Shown: positions 34,022 to 43,337 of the stretch, in pieces | How positions within the stretch are numbered: position 1 is the stretch's first letter | Layout: each line of letters starts with the position of its first letter | Assembly: GCA_050249695.1 (NCBI GenBank) | Contig: JBFWQA010000005.1 | Span: 124,001 to 188,000 of the forward strand | Source: JACKJP01 sp050249695 | GTDB lineage: Bacteria; Pseudomonadota; Alphaproteobacteria; Rhizobiales; Tepidamorphaceae | Direction of reading: 5' to 3' | Length of the DNA: 64,000 nt | Translations under genes and position numbers: made by a program | Notes under the pieces: generated by a model | Database searches by the model: none | What the model was told of the DNA's origin: nothing | Seen by the model: only the letters and a program-made list of their open reading frames with translations

Positions 34022-37000
34022 CTATCTCGGCGGTACCAGCTGATGCGGAGGCGGAAGCGCTTCCCTCTCGACCCTGTCATCCAGAACGCCGCGTGTCTGC
34101 GATGCGCCGCCATTGCCGGCGCGGGGTCGTATGACGACGGGGGCGCTCTGGGACGGCGCGCCGCGGATGGCTTCCTGTATCGCCTTTTCAAGCTCGCTCC
34201 GGGCCGGCGGAGGCGGCGGCGCGGCCTCGCGCGCCTTGCGTTCGGCTTCGGCCCGCGCGGCTTCCTCGTCCTGGCGCTTCAGTTCCTCCGCCTTGCGCGC
34301 CTCTTCCGCTTTCCTCGCCTCCTCGGCCGCCCTGGCTTCCTCGGCTTTGCGGGCGGCTTCGCGGGACTGCCGCCCGGCTTCTTCCAGGCGACGTTCGCGT
34401 CGCCGACGCTGTTCCGCCTCGCGCAGCAGTTCGCGTGAGAAGAACTGACGTTCGTTGATATCCTGCTGCAGGCTTTCCAGCCTTTCGACCTCGCGTTCGA
34501 ACTCCCTGACGGTCAGATAGCCCATAAGCGCGCTCACATCGATCCGGCGGTCGGGCGCGGTAAGCGAGCCGGAAAAGATCAGCGCCGCCTCCCGCTGCCG
34601 GCCTTCGCTTCTGTCGCTTTCGGTTGCCGTGGACAGCGAGATGACGGCGTCCACGCTCATATTGTTGAGGTCCAGCCGACCGGTGACGAACGTGTTCGCC
34701 GCTTGCGTGTCGACGGCCACGCGCTCGGCGCGCACGACACCGCCGGCGACGGAGAATGCCCCCTCAAGACGATCGAAATCGAGACCGCCGGAGGCAAGGT
34801 GTCCGGCGAATACCTCACGCACGCGCGCTTCATCGAGGTTCAATCCCGCATCTGATGCGGTAACCACCTGCTCGAAGGCAGCCGGATTGAGACCGTTGAG
34901 ACGGCCCTGGCGAAGGGCGATCGAACCCGACCCACCGAGACTGGCGACGATGCCGGCGAGACTGCGGCCCATGCCGCTGGCAACGATCGTCATGTCCGCC
35001 GAGCCGCTCGCGACCGGCCGCCCCCGGTGTCGCCACACGAGTTCCTCAAGCCTTGCGCCCTCGAGGGTGAGGCTGGCTTCAAACAGCGCGCCGTCGGGAC
35101 CGGGTTTCATGCTCATGCCGCCGCCCAGGGTGCCGCCGCTCAGCCTGCCGCGCAAATCGCTCAATCGCGCTTCTGTCTCATCAATCTTGAGCGAGAAACC
35201 GGCCGTATCCGCGATGAGCCCGCCGCCGAGATCCAGCTTGGCCGCGCTGATTGCCATCCGGACATCGACCGGCAGCGTCGTCGTGGCGGGAAGAAGGTCG
35301 TCCGGCCAGGGAGAGCGACCGGTAAAGGGGACTTCGCCGAAGGCGAGCGCGCCCATGCCTGCAACACCGGCGCTGCCGATGCTGAGCTGGCCGCCGAGCA
35401 CCGGACGGGCCTGCCTGCGGTTGAGGTCGATATAGCCGATGAAGCTGTTGCCCTGCCAATCGCCCTCGATCTTCTGCAGGGAAAGGTTGCGCAAGGGACC
35501 CCCGAGCGTTCCGGCAAGCCGCGCCGGGCCCCCGCCGGCACCACCCGGTACCGCGATCCCGAACCCCGCCGCCGTCAGAACGGGATCGTCCGCCTCGGCG
35601 ACCAGTCGCACGCCATCGAGCACGATGCCGTCATCGCCGACGATCGACTTGCCGGCAAGATCCAGACGAAGGCCAGCGCCATCGAAGAAGGCTTCGGTAT
35701 CCATGCCGGTCGCCGGGACACCGGTGAGCGCAAGAGAAAGCGAACCGGCTTCCTCGCCGGGCATGCTCATCTCGATGCCGGCGAGGGCCAGCAGCGCCGA
35801 AGCGTCCGGATTGCCGGCATCCAGCTTGACGTTCAGGCGTCCCGCGCGCCAGCTTGAGATATCGCCGTCGAAACCCGCCTGGAGCTCAAGCGGCCCGCCC
35901 CCTGCCTGACCGGACGCGGACAGCGTCACGGCCGTACCGGCGCCGGCGCGCGCGCCCTTGAGGGCGAGCGTCAGCTCCAACGGCGCCAGTCCTTCGCCCC
36001 TCTGGCGCAATGTGTCGGCGACAACCGGTCGGCCGAGAGCCTCCGCCAGCGCTGCCATAGCGCCGATCGAACCGGCCTTCACGTTCACCGCGATGTCGCC
36101 GCTGGGCTGCTCGTCGAGCCCCTGCAGCGCTCCGTTGCCCTCGATGCGCGTGCCGTTCGCGCCTGTGACCTTCAGTTCGTTGAGCGTGAATTGCGAACCA
36201 TCGAACCGCATGTCGAGCGAAACCGTGCCGATGTCGCTATCGCCGCTGACCAGCGAAGCCGCCTTGACCCGCGCTTCGACGTCGAGACCGGCGCCGCCGG
36301 CGGCGACCCGCGTCAGCAAGGAACCGAGCTCCGCCGCCTGCAGCCTGTCCGCCTCCACATCGAGCGTCAGACGCCGGCGAGGTCCATCATCGTGCTCAAA
36401 TGCGACGTTGCCGGTGAGCTGGGTATTCTGGAACCGGAAATTCAGGTCGGCGAAGGCGACCCTGCCCGCGCTGACGCTCAGATCTGCCTCTGCGGTCACC
36501 GGGCCGTCCGGGCGGCCAAGCCCGGGGATGTCGCCACGGCCCGCCAGCGCCAGCATCGTCGCGGTGCCGTTACGGGCGCGCAGCGCGCCGCGGCCGCTGA
36601 CGACAGGCGATTTCCCGCCCGTGTCGACGTGGCCGGAGAGCGCAAGACGCGCCTCGCCCGGACCGTCAATGCGCAGCTGATCGATGCGCCAGCCTTTTTC
36701 TTCGCTCGCCACCTGCGCCTTGAGATTTTCGAAGAGGACGCCGCCGGCGACGATCCCGCCTATGTCCAGTTCGGCTTCGACCGGCACCGGGATGTCGATG
36801 CCGGCGACGACGCCGCCCAACTTGCCGAGAAGCGCCGGAATATCCGCTTGCTCGCCGCCGCCGAGATGCCGGTCGAGATCGAACTGGCGCGACGAGAGGT
36901 GCGCGGTCAGCCGGGCATCGCCACCGAATGTCAGACGCCCGTCGCCCTCAAGCATGGCGCCGCTGTCGGGATCGCCGATGGTGACTGTCGCCGTCTTCGC

Positions 37001-37807
37001 CTCCACCGCGCCGCCTGTTGCACGGACATCGGCGTCGACACGCCAGACCGGTCCCTTGAGTTGGCGCTGGTTGTTGAGGTCAAGGCCCTCCAGCCTGATC
37101 CGGCCATTGAAGACGGGCGCCCCCTCCTCCATCGTCAGGACACCGTCTGAATCGAACGCGACCGGACGGTCGGCGGGAAGGACGCCGAGCTTGACGCGCA
37201 GGGCGCTTTCGGGCGTCACGCGCCCGGTTTGCAGGCTGAAGGAATAAACGACGCCATCGCGGAGCGCGGTCCCCTCTGCCTTGATGGGGCCGAGCAGCGA
37301 CACCGCGCTTCCCGTCATACTGACATTCTCAAACCGGCTCTCCACGCCGCTCCGGGCATCGTCGAGCAGTACGAGGCCGCCGTGAATTTCGACATGCTCG
37401 AGCGAAACGTCTTCCGGTTCGACCGGAAAGTCGCCGCCGCCGCCAAGTGTCAGCCGTCCGGCATCGTCGACCGAGAGGTGGATCACCGGATCGCGGATCG
37501 TCGCCTCGGTCACCGATATCTCCCCGCTCAGCAGCGGCGTCAGCGACATGGTCATGTCGAGCTGCTCGATCGTGATGTCGGGCGTCTCCCCATCGCCCGC
37601 GACAACCTTTCGGGCCCGCAGGACGGGCTGCGGCAGGAGGCGCAGCTCCATATCGCCCTCGATCCGCACCTGGCGGCCGAGGATTTCCGCGGCGCGCGTT
37701 TCCACCGAGTTGCGATAGGATGACCAGTCGATGAAGAACGGCGCGATAAGCGCGGTGACGAGCGCCAGCACGATCGCGATCGCAATGCCCGTCAGCGTCT
37801 GGTTCAA
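34022..37807 (-). CDS. AsmA-family outer-membrane assembly protein, large
   Basis: The predicted protein has 1261 residues. It starts NQTLTGIAIAIVLALVTALIAPFF, a membrane anchor, followed by the AsmA N-terminal domain (IDWSSYRNSVETRAAEILGRQVRIEGDMELRLLPQPVLRARKV). A very long repetitive beta-rich domain follows, and near residue 950 an AsmA_2/DUF3971-like ending appears (LDLGGGLIADTAGFSLKIDE and GLNLDEARVREVFAG). The final 110 residues are a charged coiled helix (EEARAAEEARKAEEARKAE and PPPPP). Relatives bridge inner and outer membrane and move phospholipids. The TTG at 37807 with GGGAG upstream is preferred; an ATG at 37885 would overlap the neighbour by 44 bases. Confidence 0.85.
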   Translation of the reverse strand: MNQTLTGIAIAIVLALVTALIAPFFIDWSSYRNSVETRAAEILGRQVRIEGDMELRLLPQPVLRARKVVAGDGETPDITIEQLDMTMSLTPLLSGEISVTEATIRDPVIHLSVDDAGRLTLGGGGDFPVEPEDVSLEHVEIHGGLVLLDDARSGVESRFENVSMTGSAVSLLGPIKAEGTALRDGVVYSFSLQTGRVTPESALRVKLGVLPADRPVAFDSDGVLTMEEGAPVFNGRIRLEGLDLNNQRQLKGPVWRVDADVRATGGAVEAKTATVTIGDPDSGAMLEGDGRLTFGGDARLTAHLSSRQFDLDRHLGGGEQADIPALLGKLGGVVAGIDIPVPVEAELDIGGIVAGGVLFENLKAQVASEEKGWRIDQLRIDGPGEARLALSGHVDTGGKSPVVSGRGALRARNGTATMLALAGRGDIPGLGRPDGPVTAEADLSVSAGRVAFADLNFRFQNTQLTGNVAFEHDDGPRRRLTLDVEADRLQAAELGSLLTRVAAGGAGLDVEARVKAASLVSGDSDIGTVSLDMRFDGSQFTLNELKVTGANGTRIEGNGALQGLDEQPSGDIAVNVKAGSIGAMAALAEALGRPVVADTLRQRGEGLAPLELTLALKGARAGAGTAVTLSASGQAGGGPLELQAGFDGDISSWRAGRLNVKLDAGNPDASALLALAGIEMSMPGEEAGSLSLALTGVPATGMDTEAFFDGAGLRLDLAGKSIVGDDGIVLDGVRLVAEADDPVLTAAGFGIAVPGGAGGGPARLAGTLGGPLRNLSLQKIEGDWQGNSFIGYIDLNRRQARPVLGGQLSIGSAGVAGMGALAFGEVPFTGRSPWPDDLLPATTTLPVDVRMAISAAKLDLGGGLIADTAGFSLKIDETEARLSDLRGRLSGGTLGGGMSMKPGPDGALFEASLTLEGARLEELVWRHRGRPVASGSADMTIVASGMGRSLAGIVASLGGSGSIALRQGRLNGLNPAAFEQVVTASDAGLNLDEARVREVFAGHLASGGLDFDRLEGAFSVAGGVVRAERVAVDTQAANTFVTGRLDLNNMSVDAVISLSTATESDRSEGRQREAALIFSGSLTAPDRRIDVSALMGYLTVREFEREVERLESLQQDINERQFFSRELLREAEQRRRRERRLEEAGRQSREAARKAEEARAAEEARKAEEARKAEELKRQDEEAARAEAERKAREAAPPPPPARSELEKAIQEAIRGAPSQSAPVVIRPRAGNGGASQTRGVLDDRVEREALPPPHQLVPPR

Positions 37808-37841
37808 CCGCCTGGCTCCCGTCTTTCGCCGAACCCCGCAA

Positions 37842-39242
37842 TCACGGCAGGATCTTGCCCGGATTGAGAATGCCCCGCGGATCAAGAGCCGTCTTGATCG
37901 CCCGCATCAGCTCCAGCCCCTCTCCGTGCTCGGCCTTCATATATTTCATCTTGCCCTGGCCGATACCATGCTCGCCCGTGCAGGTGCCGTCCATCGACAG
38001 TGCCAGATCGACGAGCCAGGCCAGGAATTTCTCCGCTTTCGCGACTTCCTCCGGGTCGTTGATGTCGACCTGCGCGAGGACATGAAAATTACCGTCCCCG
38101 ACATGGCCGACGATGGGCGCGGGAATGCCGATCCGGTCGATCTCCGCGCGGGTGGCGGCGACGCATTCCGCAAGATTGGAGATGGGAACGCACACGTCGG
38201 TGGCGAGCCCCTGCGTGCCCGGCCGCATCTGCACGGCCGCCCAATAGGCATCGTGCCGGGCCTGCCAGAGCTTGTTGCGCTTTTCCGGTTCGACTTCCCA
38301 GCGGAATTCGCCGCCGCCGCAATCGGCGGCAATCGCTGCGAATTGTTCGGATTGTTCGCGCACGCTGGCTTGCGTCCCGTGGAATTCCAGGAACAGCAGC
38401 GGCGTTTCCGGCAGGTCGAGCTTTGAATAGGCATTGCAGGCGGCAACCTGAACCTCGTCCATCAGCTCGATCCGCGCGACCGGGATGCCGCACTGGATGG
38501 TCAGGATCACCGCGTCGCAGGCCGAACGCACGTCCGGAAACGGGCACACGCCGCCGGCGATGGCCTCGGGGATGCCTGAGAGCTTCAGCGCGATCTCCGT
38601 CATGATGCCGAGCGTACCTTCGCTGCCCACCATCAGCCGGGTCAGATCGTACCCCGCCGAACTCTTGCGCGCCCGGCTGCCGGTGCGGATGATCCGCCCG
38701 TCCGCGGTCACCACCGTCAGTCCGAGCACATTGTCGCGCATCGTGCCGTAGCGCACCGCATTCGTGCCCGAGGCCCGCGTCGCCGCCATGCCGCCGATGC
38801 TGGCGTCGGCGCCCGGATCGATGGGAAAGAACAGCCCCGTATCGCGCAGCTGCTCATTGAGTTTCTTTCTGGTCATGCCGGCCTCGACGCGGCAGTCGAG
38901 ATCGCCCTCATTGACCTCGATCAGCCGGTCCATGCGCCCCAGATCGATGGAAATCCCGCCCATCGGCGCATTGACGTGCCCCTCCAGCGACGAGCCGACC
39001 CCGAACGGGATGACGGGAACGTCGTTGGCACCGCACAGCTTCACGACATCGCTCACCTCCTCGGTGGTCCGGGCGAAGAAGACCCCGTCGGGCGGCTGGT
39101 TCCTGTGCCAGCTTGCGGTATGGCCGTGCTGTTCGCGCAGCGCCTGGCCCGTTGAGAACCGGTTGTGAAAGCGTTGTGCCAGCGAGGCGATGACCGCCTC
39201 GCGTCCCGCTTTGGCCCCCACGGCAGATTCCTTCCCGCTCAT
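37842..39242 (-). CDS. FAD-linked oxidase, D-lactate/glycolate dehydrogenase-like
   Basis: The protein has 466 residues and belongs to the FAD-binding (VAO/GlcD) type. The N-terminal FAD domain (about 40-230) contains VIPFGVGSSLEGHVN and IDPGADASIGGMAATRASGTNAVRYGTMRDNVLGL. The C-terminal substrate domain shows HVGDGNFHVLAQVD with two metal-binding His and GTCTGEHGIGQGKMKYM near the end. This matches D-lactate dehydrogenase (cytochrome) and related 2-hydroxyacid dehydrogenases. No glcE or glcF genes follow. The ATG at 39242 was chosen over a GTG three codons upstream. The 34-base gap to the AsmA-like gene fits an operon. Confidence 0.9.
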   Translation of the reverse strand: MSGKESAVGAKAGREAVIASLAQRFHNRFSTGQALREQHGHTASWHRNQPPDGVFFARTTEEVSDVVKLCGANDVPVIPFGVGSSLEGHVNAPMGGISIDLGRMDRLIEVNEGDLDCRVEAGMTRKKLNEQLRDTGLFFPIDPGADASIGGMAATRASGTNAVRYGTMRDNVLGLTVVTADGRIIRTGSRARKSSAGYDLTRLMVGSEGTLGIMTEIALKLSGIPEAIAGGVCPFPDVRSACDAVILTIQCGIPVARIELMDEVQVAACNAYSKLDLPETPLLFLEFHGTQASVREQSEQFAAIAADCGGGEFRWEVEPEKRNKLWQARHDAYWAAVQMRPGTQGLATDVCVPISNLAECVAATRAEIDRIGIPAPIVGHVGDGNFHVLAQVDINDPEEVAKAEKFLAWLVDLALSMDGTCTGEHGIGQGKMKYMKAEHGEGLELMRAIKTALDPRGILNPGKILP

Positions 39243-39450
39243 CCTTGTCACTCTCCCCGCGCTCGGAATAATGCTAACCGTTACTATGGGCTTGGAATCT
39301 GGAGCCTATCAACGGGCGGCAAGCACGGAAAGGACGATCCGCGTCGCGGCGCGTCGGGAACGGACCTGCCGCAGCATGAAGGGCGCACGATAACGCGCGC
39401 GTTCGGCACGAATTCGGCCGCTGCGGCGCGAAAAGGGTTGGGAGACGAAT

Positions 39451-39933
39451 TTGACGAACGACGAACTTCCGCGGTCCTCCAGAATTCGCATTGCCGAGGA
39501 CTGGATCGACTATAACGGGCATCTCAACACGGCCTGGTATCATCGTCTTCTCGATCAGGGGGCGGATGAAATATTGGAAGAAATCGATCTCGGGCCGCGG
39601 GAAATCGCCGAGCGCAACAAGACCATCTTTACGGTTGAGTTTCATATCCATCACCAGCGCGAGGTGTTCGTCGGCTCGGAAGTCTACAGCACCCTGCGCA
39701 TCATCGATTTCGACGACAAGCGCATGCACTATGTGCAGGAATTGCGGCACGCGGATGAGGACTGGGTCAGCGCCGTGGGGCAGACGCTCGTTCTGCATAT
39801 CGATCTGGCGCGGCGCAAAGTCGAACCCTGGCCCGACGACATTCGCGAGAAGATCGTTGCGATGCATGCGCGGCATGCCAAGCTGCCGCCGCATCCGCTG
39901 GTCGGCGCGGTGCTTTCCGTCCACAAGAAATGA
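39451..39933 (+). CDS. Hotdog-fold thioesterase
   Basis: The product has 160 residues with the thioesterase motif DWIDYNGHLNTAWYHRLLDQGADEILE at about 17-43, containing the catalytic Asp/His region of 4-hydroxybenzoyl-CoA-type thioesterases. FTVEFHIHHQREVFVGSEVY and HADEDWVSAVGQTLVLHIDL follow. Relatives act on carnitine-linked or aromatic CoA esters. The start is TTG at 39451 with GGGAG about eight bases upstream. It overlaps the ClC gene by ATGA at 39930, an unusual partnership for such an enzyme. Confidence 0.85.
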   Translation: MTNDELPRSSRIRIAEDWIDYNGHLNTAWYHRLLDQGADEILEEIDLGPREIAERNKTIFTVEFHIHHQREVFVGSEVYSTLRIIDFDDKRMHYVQELRHADEDWVSAVGQTLVLHIDLARRKVEPWPDDIREKIVAMHARHAKLPPHPLVGAVLSVHKK

Positions 39934-41318
39934 GTGCCTTCGGGAACAAATGGCTGGCCGGGATTGGGCTCTTTCTCAGGGGCCGGGTGGTTCCCAATGT
40001 CGAGCGGTTCGCCGAGACGCGCCAGCACATGCTCTGGCTGGTCGCTGTGCTGATCGGCGCGGGCGTCGCCGGAGGGGCAATCCTGTTCCGTCTCGCCATC
40101 CAGCTCATCCAGCTTCCCTGGCTACGCTCGATGTCCGAGCGCGTCGCCTCCCATGCGGAGAGCCTGCCCTGGTGGATCATCCTGCTCGCACCGGCGACGG
40201 GCGGCCTCGTCGTCGGTCTGATCCTGAAATACATGATGCCCGGTGGTCGCGCTGAGGCTGTGGCCGATGTCATCGCGGCCCGACATTTCGACGAGCCGGA
40301 ACTGACATTGCGCAGCGGCGTCACCAGCGCGCTCGTTTCCGCGATCTCACTGGGAGCCGGCGCAAGCGCCGGTCGCGAAGGACCGGTGGTTCATCTCGGC
40401 GCAACCGTTGCGATGGCCGTCCGCAGGGCCTTCCGGCTGCCGCGCTCGGCAACGCCGGTCCTCCTCGCCACCGGCGCCGCGGCCGCGGTCTCGGCATCCT
40501 TCAATGCGCCGATTGCCGGCGTGATTTTCGCCCAGGAGGTCATTCTCGGCTATTACGCCCTGGCGTCTTTCGTTCCGATCGTCATCGCCTCCGTGATCGC
40601 CGCCGTGATCTCGCGCTTTTTCTTCGGCGAGTACTCGGCCTTCATCGTTCCGGAATACCAGATCACTTCCTACTGGGAGGCGCCCGCCTTCATGCTGCTG
40701 GGGATCGTCTGCGCCGCCGTCGCGATCATTTTCCAGCTCTCGATGGTGCTCACCGATCATGTCGCCCGCAATATCCGCATGCCGCTTGTCGCGCGCCCGG
40801 TTGTGGGCGGGCTGATGGTCGGCCTGATCGCGATCTTCTTTCCCCAGGTTCTCGGCGTCGGCTACGAGACGACGGACCTCGCCCTGCAGCAGCAATTGCC
40901 GTTGCTGCTGATGCTTATGCTGCTCGTCACCAAGACCGCTGCGACGGCAATCACGCTCGCCAGCCGGTTCGGCGGCGGCGTTTTCACACCAAGCCTCTAC
41001 CTGGGCGCGATGGCCGGCGGCGCCTTCGGGATCATCGCCGCGAGCGTATTTCCTGACATGGCCTCGAGCGCCGGTCTCTACGCGATTCTCGGCATGGGCG
41101 CCGTTGCCGCCTGCGTCCTCGGTGCACCGATCTCGACGACGGTCATCGTCTTCGAATTGACTGGCGGCTACGCGCTGACAATCGCGCTGCTGCTTACCGT
41201 CGCGATCGCCAACGGGCTTTCGCTCGCCGTTCTCGGCCGCTCATGGTTTGAATCGCAACTCAAGTCACGCGGGACACCCGTCGCCGACCACGAGCGAGAT
41301 CCTTGGCCGCACGCCTGA
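39930..41318 (+). CDS. ClC-family chloride channel/transporter without CBS domains
   Basis: The product has 462 residues and about twelve membrane segments. GAGASAGREGPVVHLG near 142-157 is the ClC filter, with the gating glutamate at about 150. The first filter loop reads GGRAEAVADVI near 105-115, in place of the usual GSGIPE, which may alter selectivity. SRFGGGVFTPSLYLGAMAGG is the third motif region. There is no CBS domain. It overlaps the thioesterase by ATGA and converges on a second ClC gene ten bases away. Whether it carries chloride, fluoride or another anion cannot be told. Confidence 0.9.
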   Translation: MSAFGNKWLAGIGLFLRGRVVPNVERFAETRQHMLWLVAVLIGAGVAGGAILFRLAIQLIQLPWLRSMSERVASHAESLPWWIILLAPATGGLVVGLILKYMMPGGRAEAVADVIAARHFDEPELTLRSGVTSALVSAISLGAGASAGREGPVVHLGATVAMAVRRAFRLPRSATPVLLATGAAAAVSASFNAPIAGVIFAQEVILGYYALASFVPIVIASVIAAVISRFFFGEYSAFIVPEYQITSYWEAPAFMLLGIVCAAVAIIFQLSMVLTDHVARNIRMPLVARPVVGGLMVGLIAIFFPQVLGVGYETTDLALQQQLPLLLMLMLLVTKTAATAITLASRFGGGVFTPSLYLGAMAGGAFGIIAASVFPDMASSAGLYAILGMGAVAACVLGAPISTTVIVFELTGGYALTIALLLTVAIANGLSLAVLGRSWFESQLKSRGTPVADHERDPWPHA

Positions 41319-41328
41319 AGCTCCGGCT

Positions 41329-43134
41329 TCACGCGTAGTGATTGCGTACCACCGAGCCGGCGATTTCAGCCGCGTCGATGACCCCGACAATATCTTCCGC
41401 CCGCGGCACGCCCGCCTCTCCCGCCTTCAAGATGATGGCGAAACTGCGCTTGCGGGTGTTCATGCGGGTGATGATCGAATTCAGAATGTTGTTTTCCGGG
41501 GCTACGACATAGTCGGTCGCGACAAGCGAGCGAAGCGTCTGGCCGTCATGGGCGGGCCTGTAGGGCACCGAGCCGAAGCGCACATAGCCGATGATGCGCT
41601 GGTTGTCGGTCACGATCACGTGCGCGCCGGGTTTGTCGCACACGAAATCGATAGCTTCGGTGACCGGTGTGTCCGCCGGCAGGAAGGCGAAGTTCTTGCT
41701 CATCAGCTCGCGCGCCTGCTGCACCAGATACATATTGGTGTGGCGGATGAGCGGAATGGCCTTGCCCCGGTTGCGCAGCTTCACGGTGTAGATGTTGTCG
41801 GCGACGAGCGCCCGCCGCACGCCGACGGCAAGCGCGACCGCCAGCACCAGCGGTACGATCACATTGTAGTCGCGCGTCATCTCGAAGATCATCACGATGG
41901 CCGTCATGGACGCGCCTGTTGCGCCGCCGACCAGCGTGCCCATGCCGACGACGGCGAACTCCTCCACCGAAAAGACATTGGGCGAGATCATCGCGCCGAC
42001 CGCGCCGACCGCGCCGCCGAGCGTCGCGCCAATGAACAGCGAGGGCGAGAAGACGCCACCGGATGCGCCTGCGCCTAGGCTGATGCTTGTCGCCAACAGC
42101 TTTGCCAGCAACAGGATGATGAAGAAGATCGCGCTGTTGATGCCGCCGTCGAGGATATCCTGGATCGTCGCATAGCCGACGCCAGCGGCGTGATAGGCGC
42201 CCGTGTAGACGAAGAAGCCGTAGGACATCAGGCCGATGATCAGCATGCCGATGATGTTGCGCGTGTAATCGTTGCCGGGCATCGCGGGGAAGAAGTCCTC
42301 GCACCATGCCAGAAACTTGACGAACGCCCATGAGGCGATGCCGCCGAGAACGCCCAGTACCGCAAAGCCGATCAGCGCCTCGACATTGACCGCGCCCACC
42401 GGCGCAATCGAGGCGACCGGCACGTTGAACGCCGGATCGAGGCCGAAGGCGATGCGGCCGATATAGGTTGCGGTGGTCGTCGCCACGACGACGGGCAGGA
42501 ATGTCCGGTTGGAGACCTCGGGCAGCAGCAGTTCAACGGCAAAGAGCACGCCACCCAGCGGCGTGTTGAAGGTCGCGGCGATACCCGCGCCCGCGCCCGC
42601 CGAAAGCAGCGTGATCTTCTGCCAGCGTGGCAGGCTGAGTTTGCGGGCAAGCGTGGAGCCGAACGATGCGCCGATCTGGATGATCGGCCCCTCACGTCCG
42701 ACCGAAGCGCCGCTGCCGATGGAGATCGCCGATGCGATGGACTTGACGATGGCGACCACGCCGCGCACATCGCCGCCCTTGTGGTAGACGGCATACATGA
42801 CTTCCGGCACGCCGTGCCCCTTGGCTTCCGGCGCGAATGTCTTGACCAGCCAGACCACGATCAGCCCGCCGACGACGGGCGATAGGACGACCAGGGGCCC
42901 CCAGAGGCTCGGCGGGTCGTATTGGTTCGCGTCATACCACCAGCCGAACTTGCCGAGGAAAATGACATTGTGCGCCAGTGATATCATGAAGCGGAAGACG
43001 ACGGCGCCGGCGGCCGCAACCACGCCGATCAGCAGCGCCAGTAGGCACAGGACGGTCAGCGATACCGTACGCTCATCGGCTTCGGCCCCGGCGAGTGCCG
43101 GGTCGGCGAAAGTCTGTTGTGATGTGTCTGTCAT
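41329..43134 (-). CDS. ClC-family chloride channel/transporter with CBS domains
   Basis: The product has 601 residues. The membrane part contains GHGVPEVMYAVYHKGG at about 107-120, the classical first filter loop, and GSGASVGREGPIIQIGA at about 141-157 with the glutamate at 148. GAGASGGVFSPSLFIGATLGG follows. The last 130 or so residues hold two CBS domains (LMSKNFAFLPADTPVTEAIDF and YVVAPENNILNSIITRMN), which may sense adenine nucleotides. The ATG at 43134 was chosen; upstream in-frame codons have no support. The two ClC genes are divergent in sequence, so they are not a recent duplication. Confidence 0.92.
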   Translation of the reverse strand: MTDTSQQTFADPALAGAEADERTVSLTVLCLLALLIGVVAAAGAVVFRFMISLAHNVIFLGKFGWWYDANQYDPPSLWGPLVVLSPVVGGLIVVWLVKTFAPEAKGHGVPEVMYAVYHKGGDVRGVVAIVKSIASAISIGSGASVGREGPIIQIGASFGSTLARKLSLPRWQKITLLSAGAGAGIAATFNTPLGGVLFAVELLLPEVSNRTFLPVVVATTTATYIGRIAFGLDPAFNVPVASIAPVGAVNVEALIGFAVLGVLGGIASWAFVKFLAWCEDFFPAMPGNDYTRNIIGMLIIGLMSYGFFVYTGAYHAAGVGYATIQDILDGGINSAIFFIILLLAKLLATSISLGAGASGGVFSPSLFIGATLGGAVGAVGAMISPNVFSVEEFAVVGMGTLVGGATGASMTAIVMIFEMTRDYNVIVPLVLAVALAVGVRRALVADNIYTVKLRNRGKAIPLIRHTNMYLVQQARELMSKNFAFLPADTPVTEAIDFVCDKPGAHVIVTDNQRIIGYVRFGSVPYRPAHDGQTLRSLVATDYVVAPENNILNSIITRMNTRKRSFAIILKAGEAGVPRAEDIVGVIDAAEIAGSVVRNHYA

Positions 43135-43337
43135 AATCTGATGTCGCGCGGGAATGAACGCAAAACGTCCGCAATAGCAGGGACAAATGCAGGAAGTTGA
43201 CCCGGTGTTCACTCTTGAGGGACCGCGAGTCAAGGGTTAGTGGACGAACTTTTGCGATTTTCGGGCCTACTGACGTGAAGCTGGCCCTTGCATTAGATTG
43301 GATTTCATCGCGTCGAATCACTACTTGTACGAGCATC

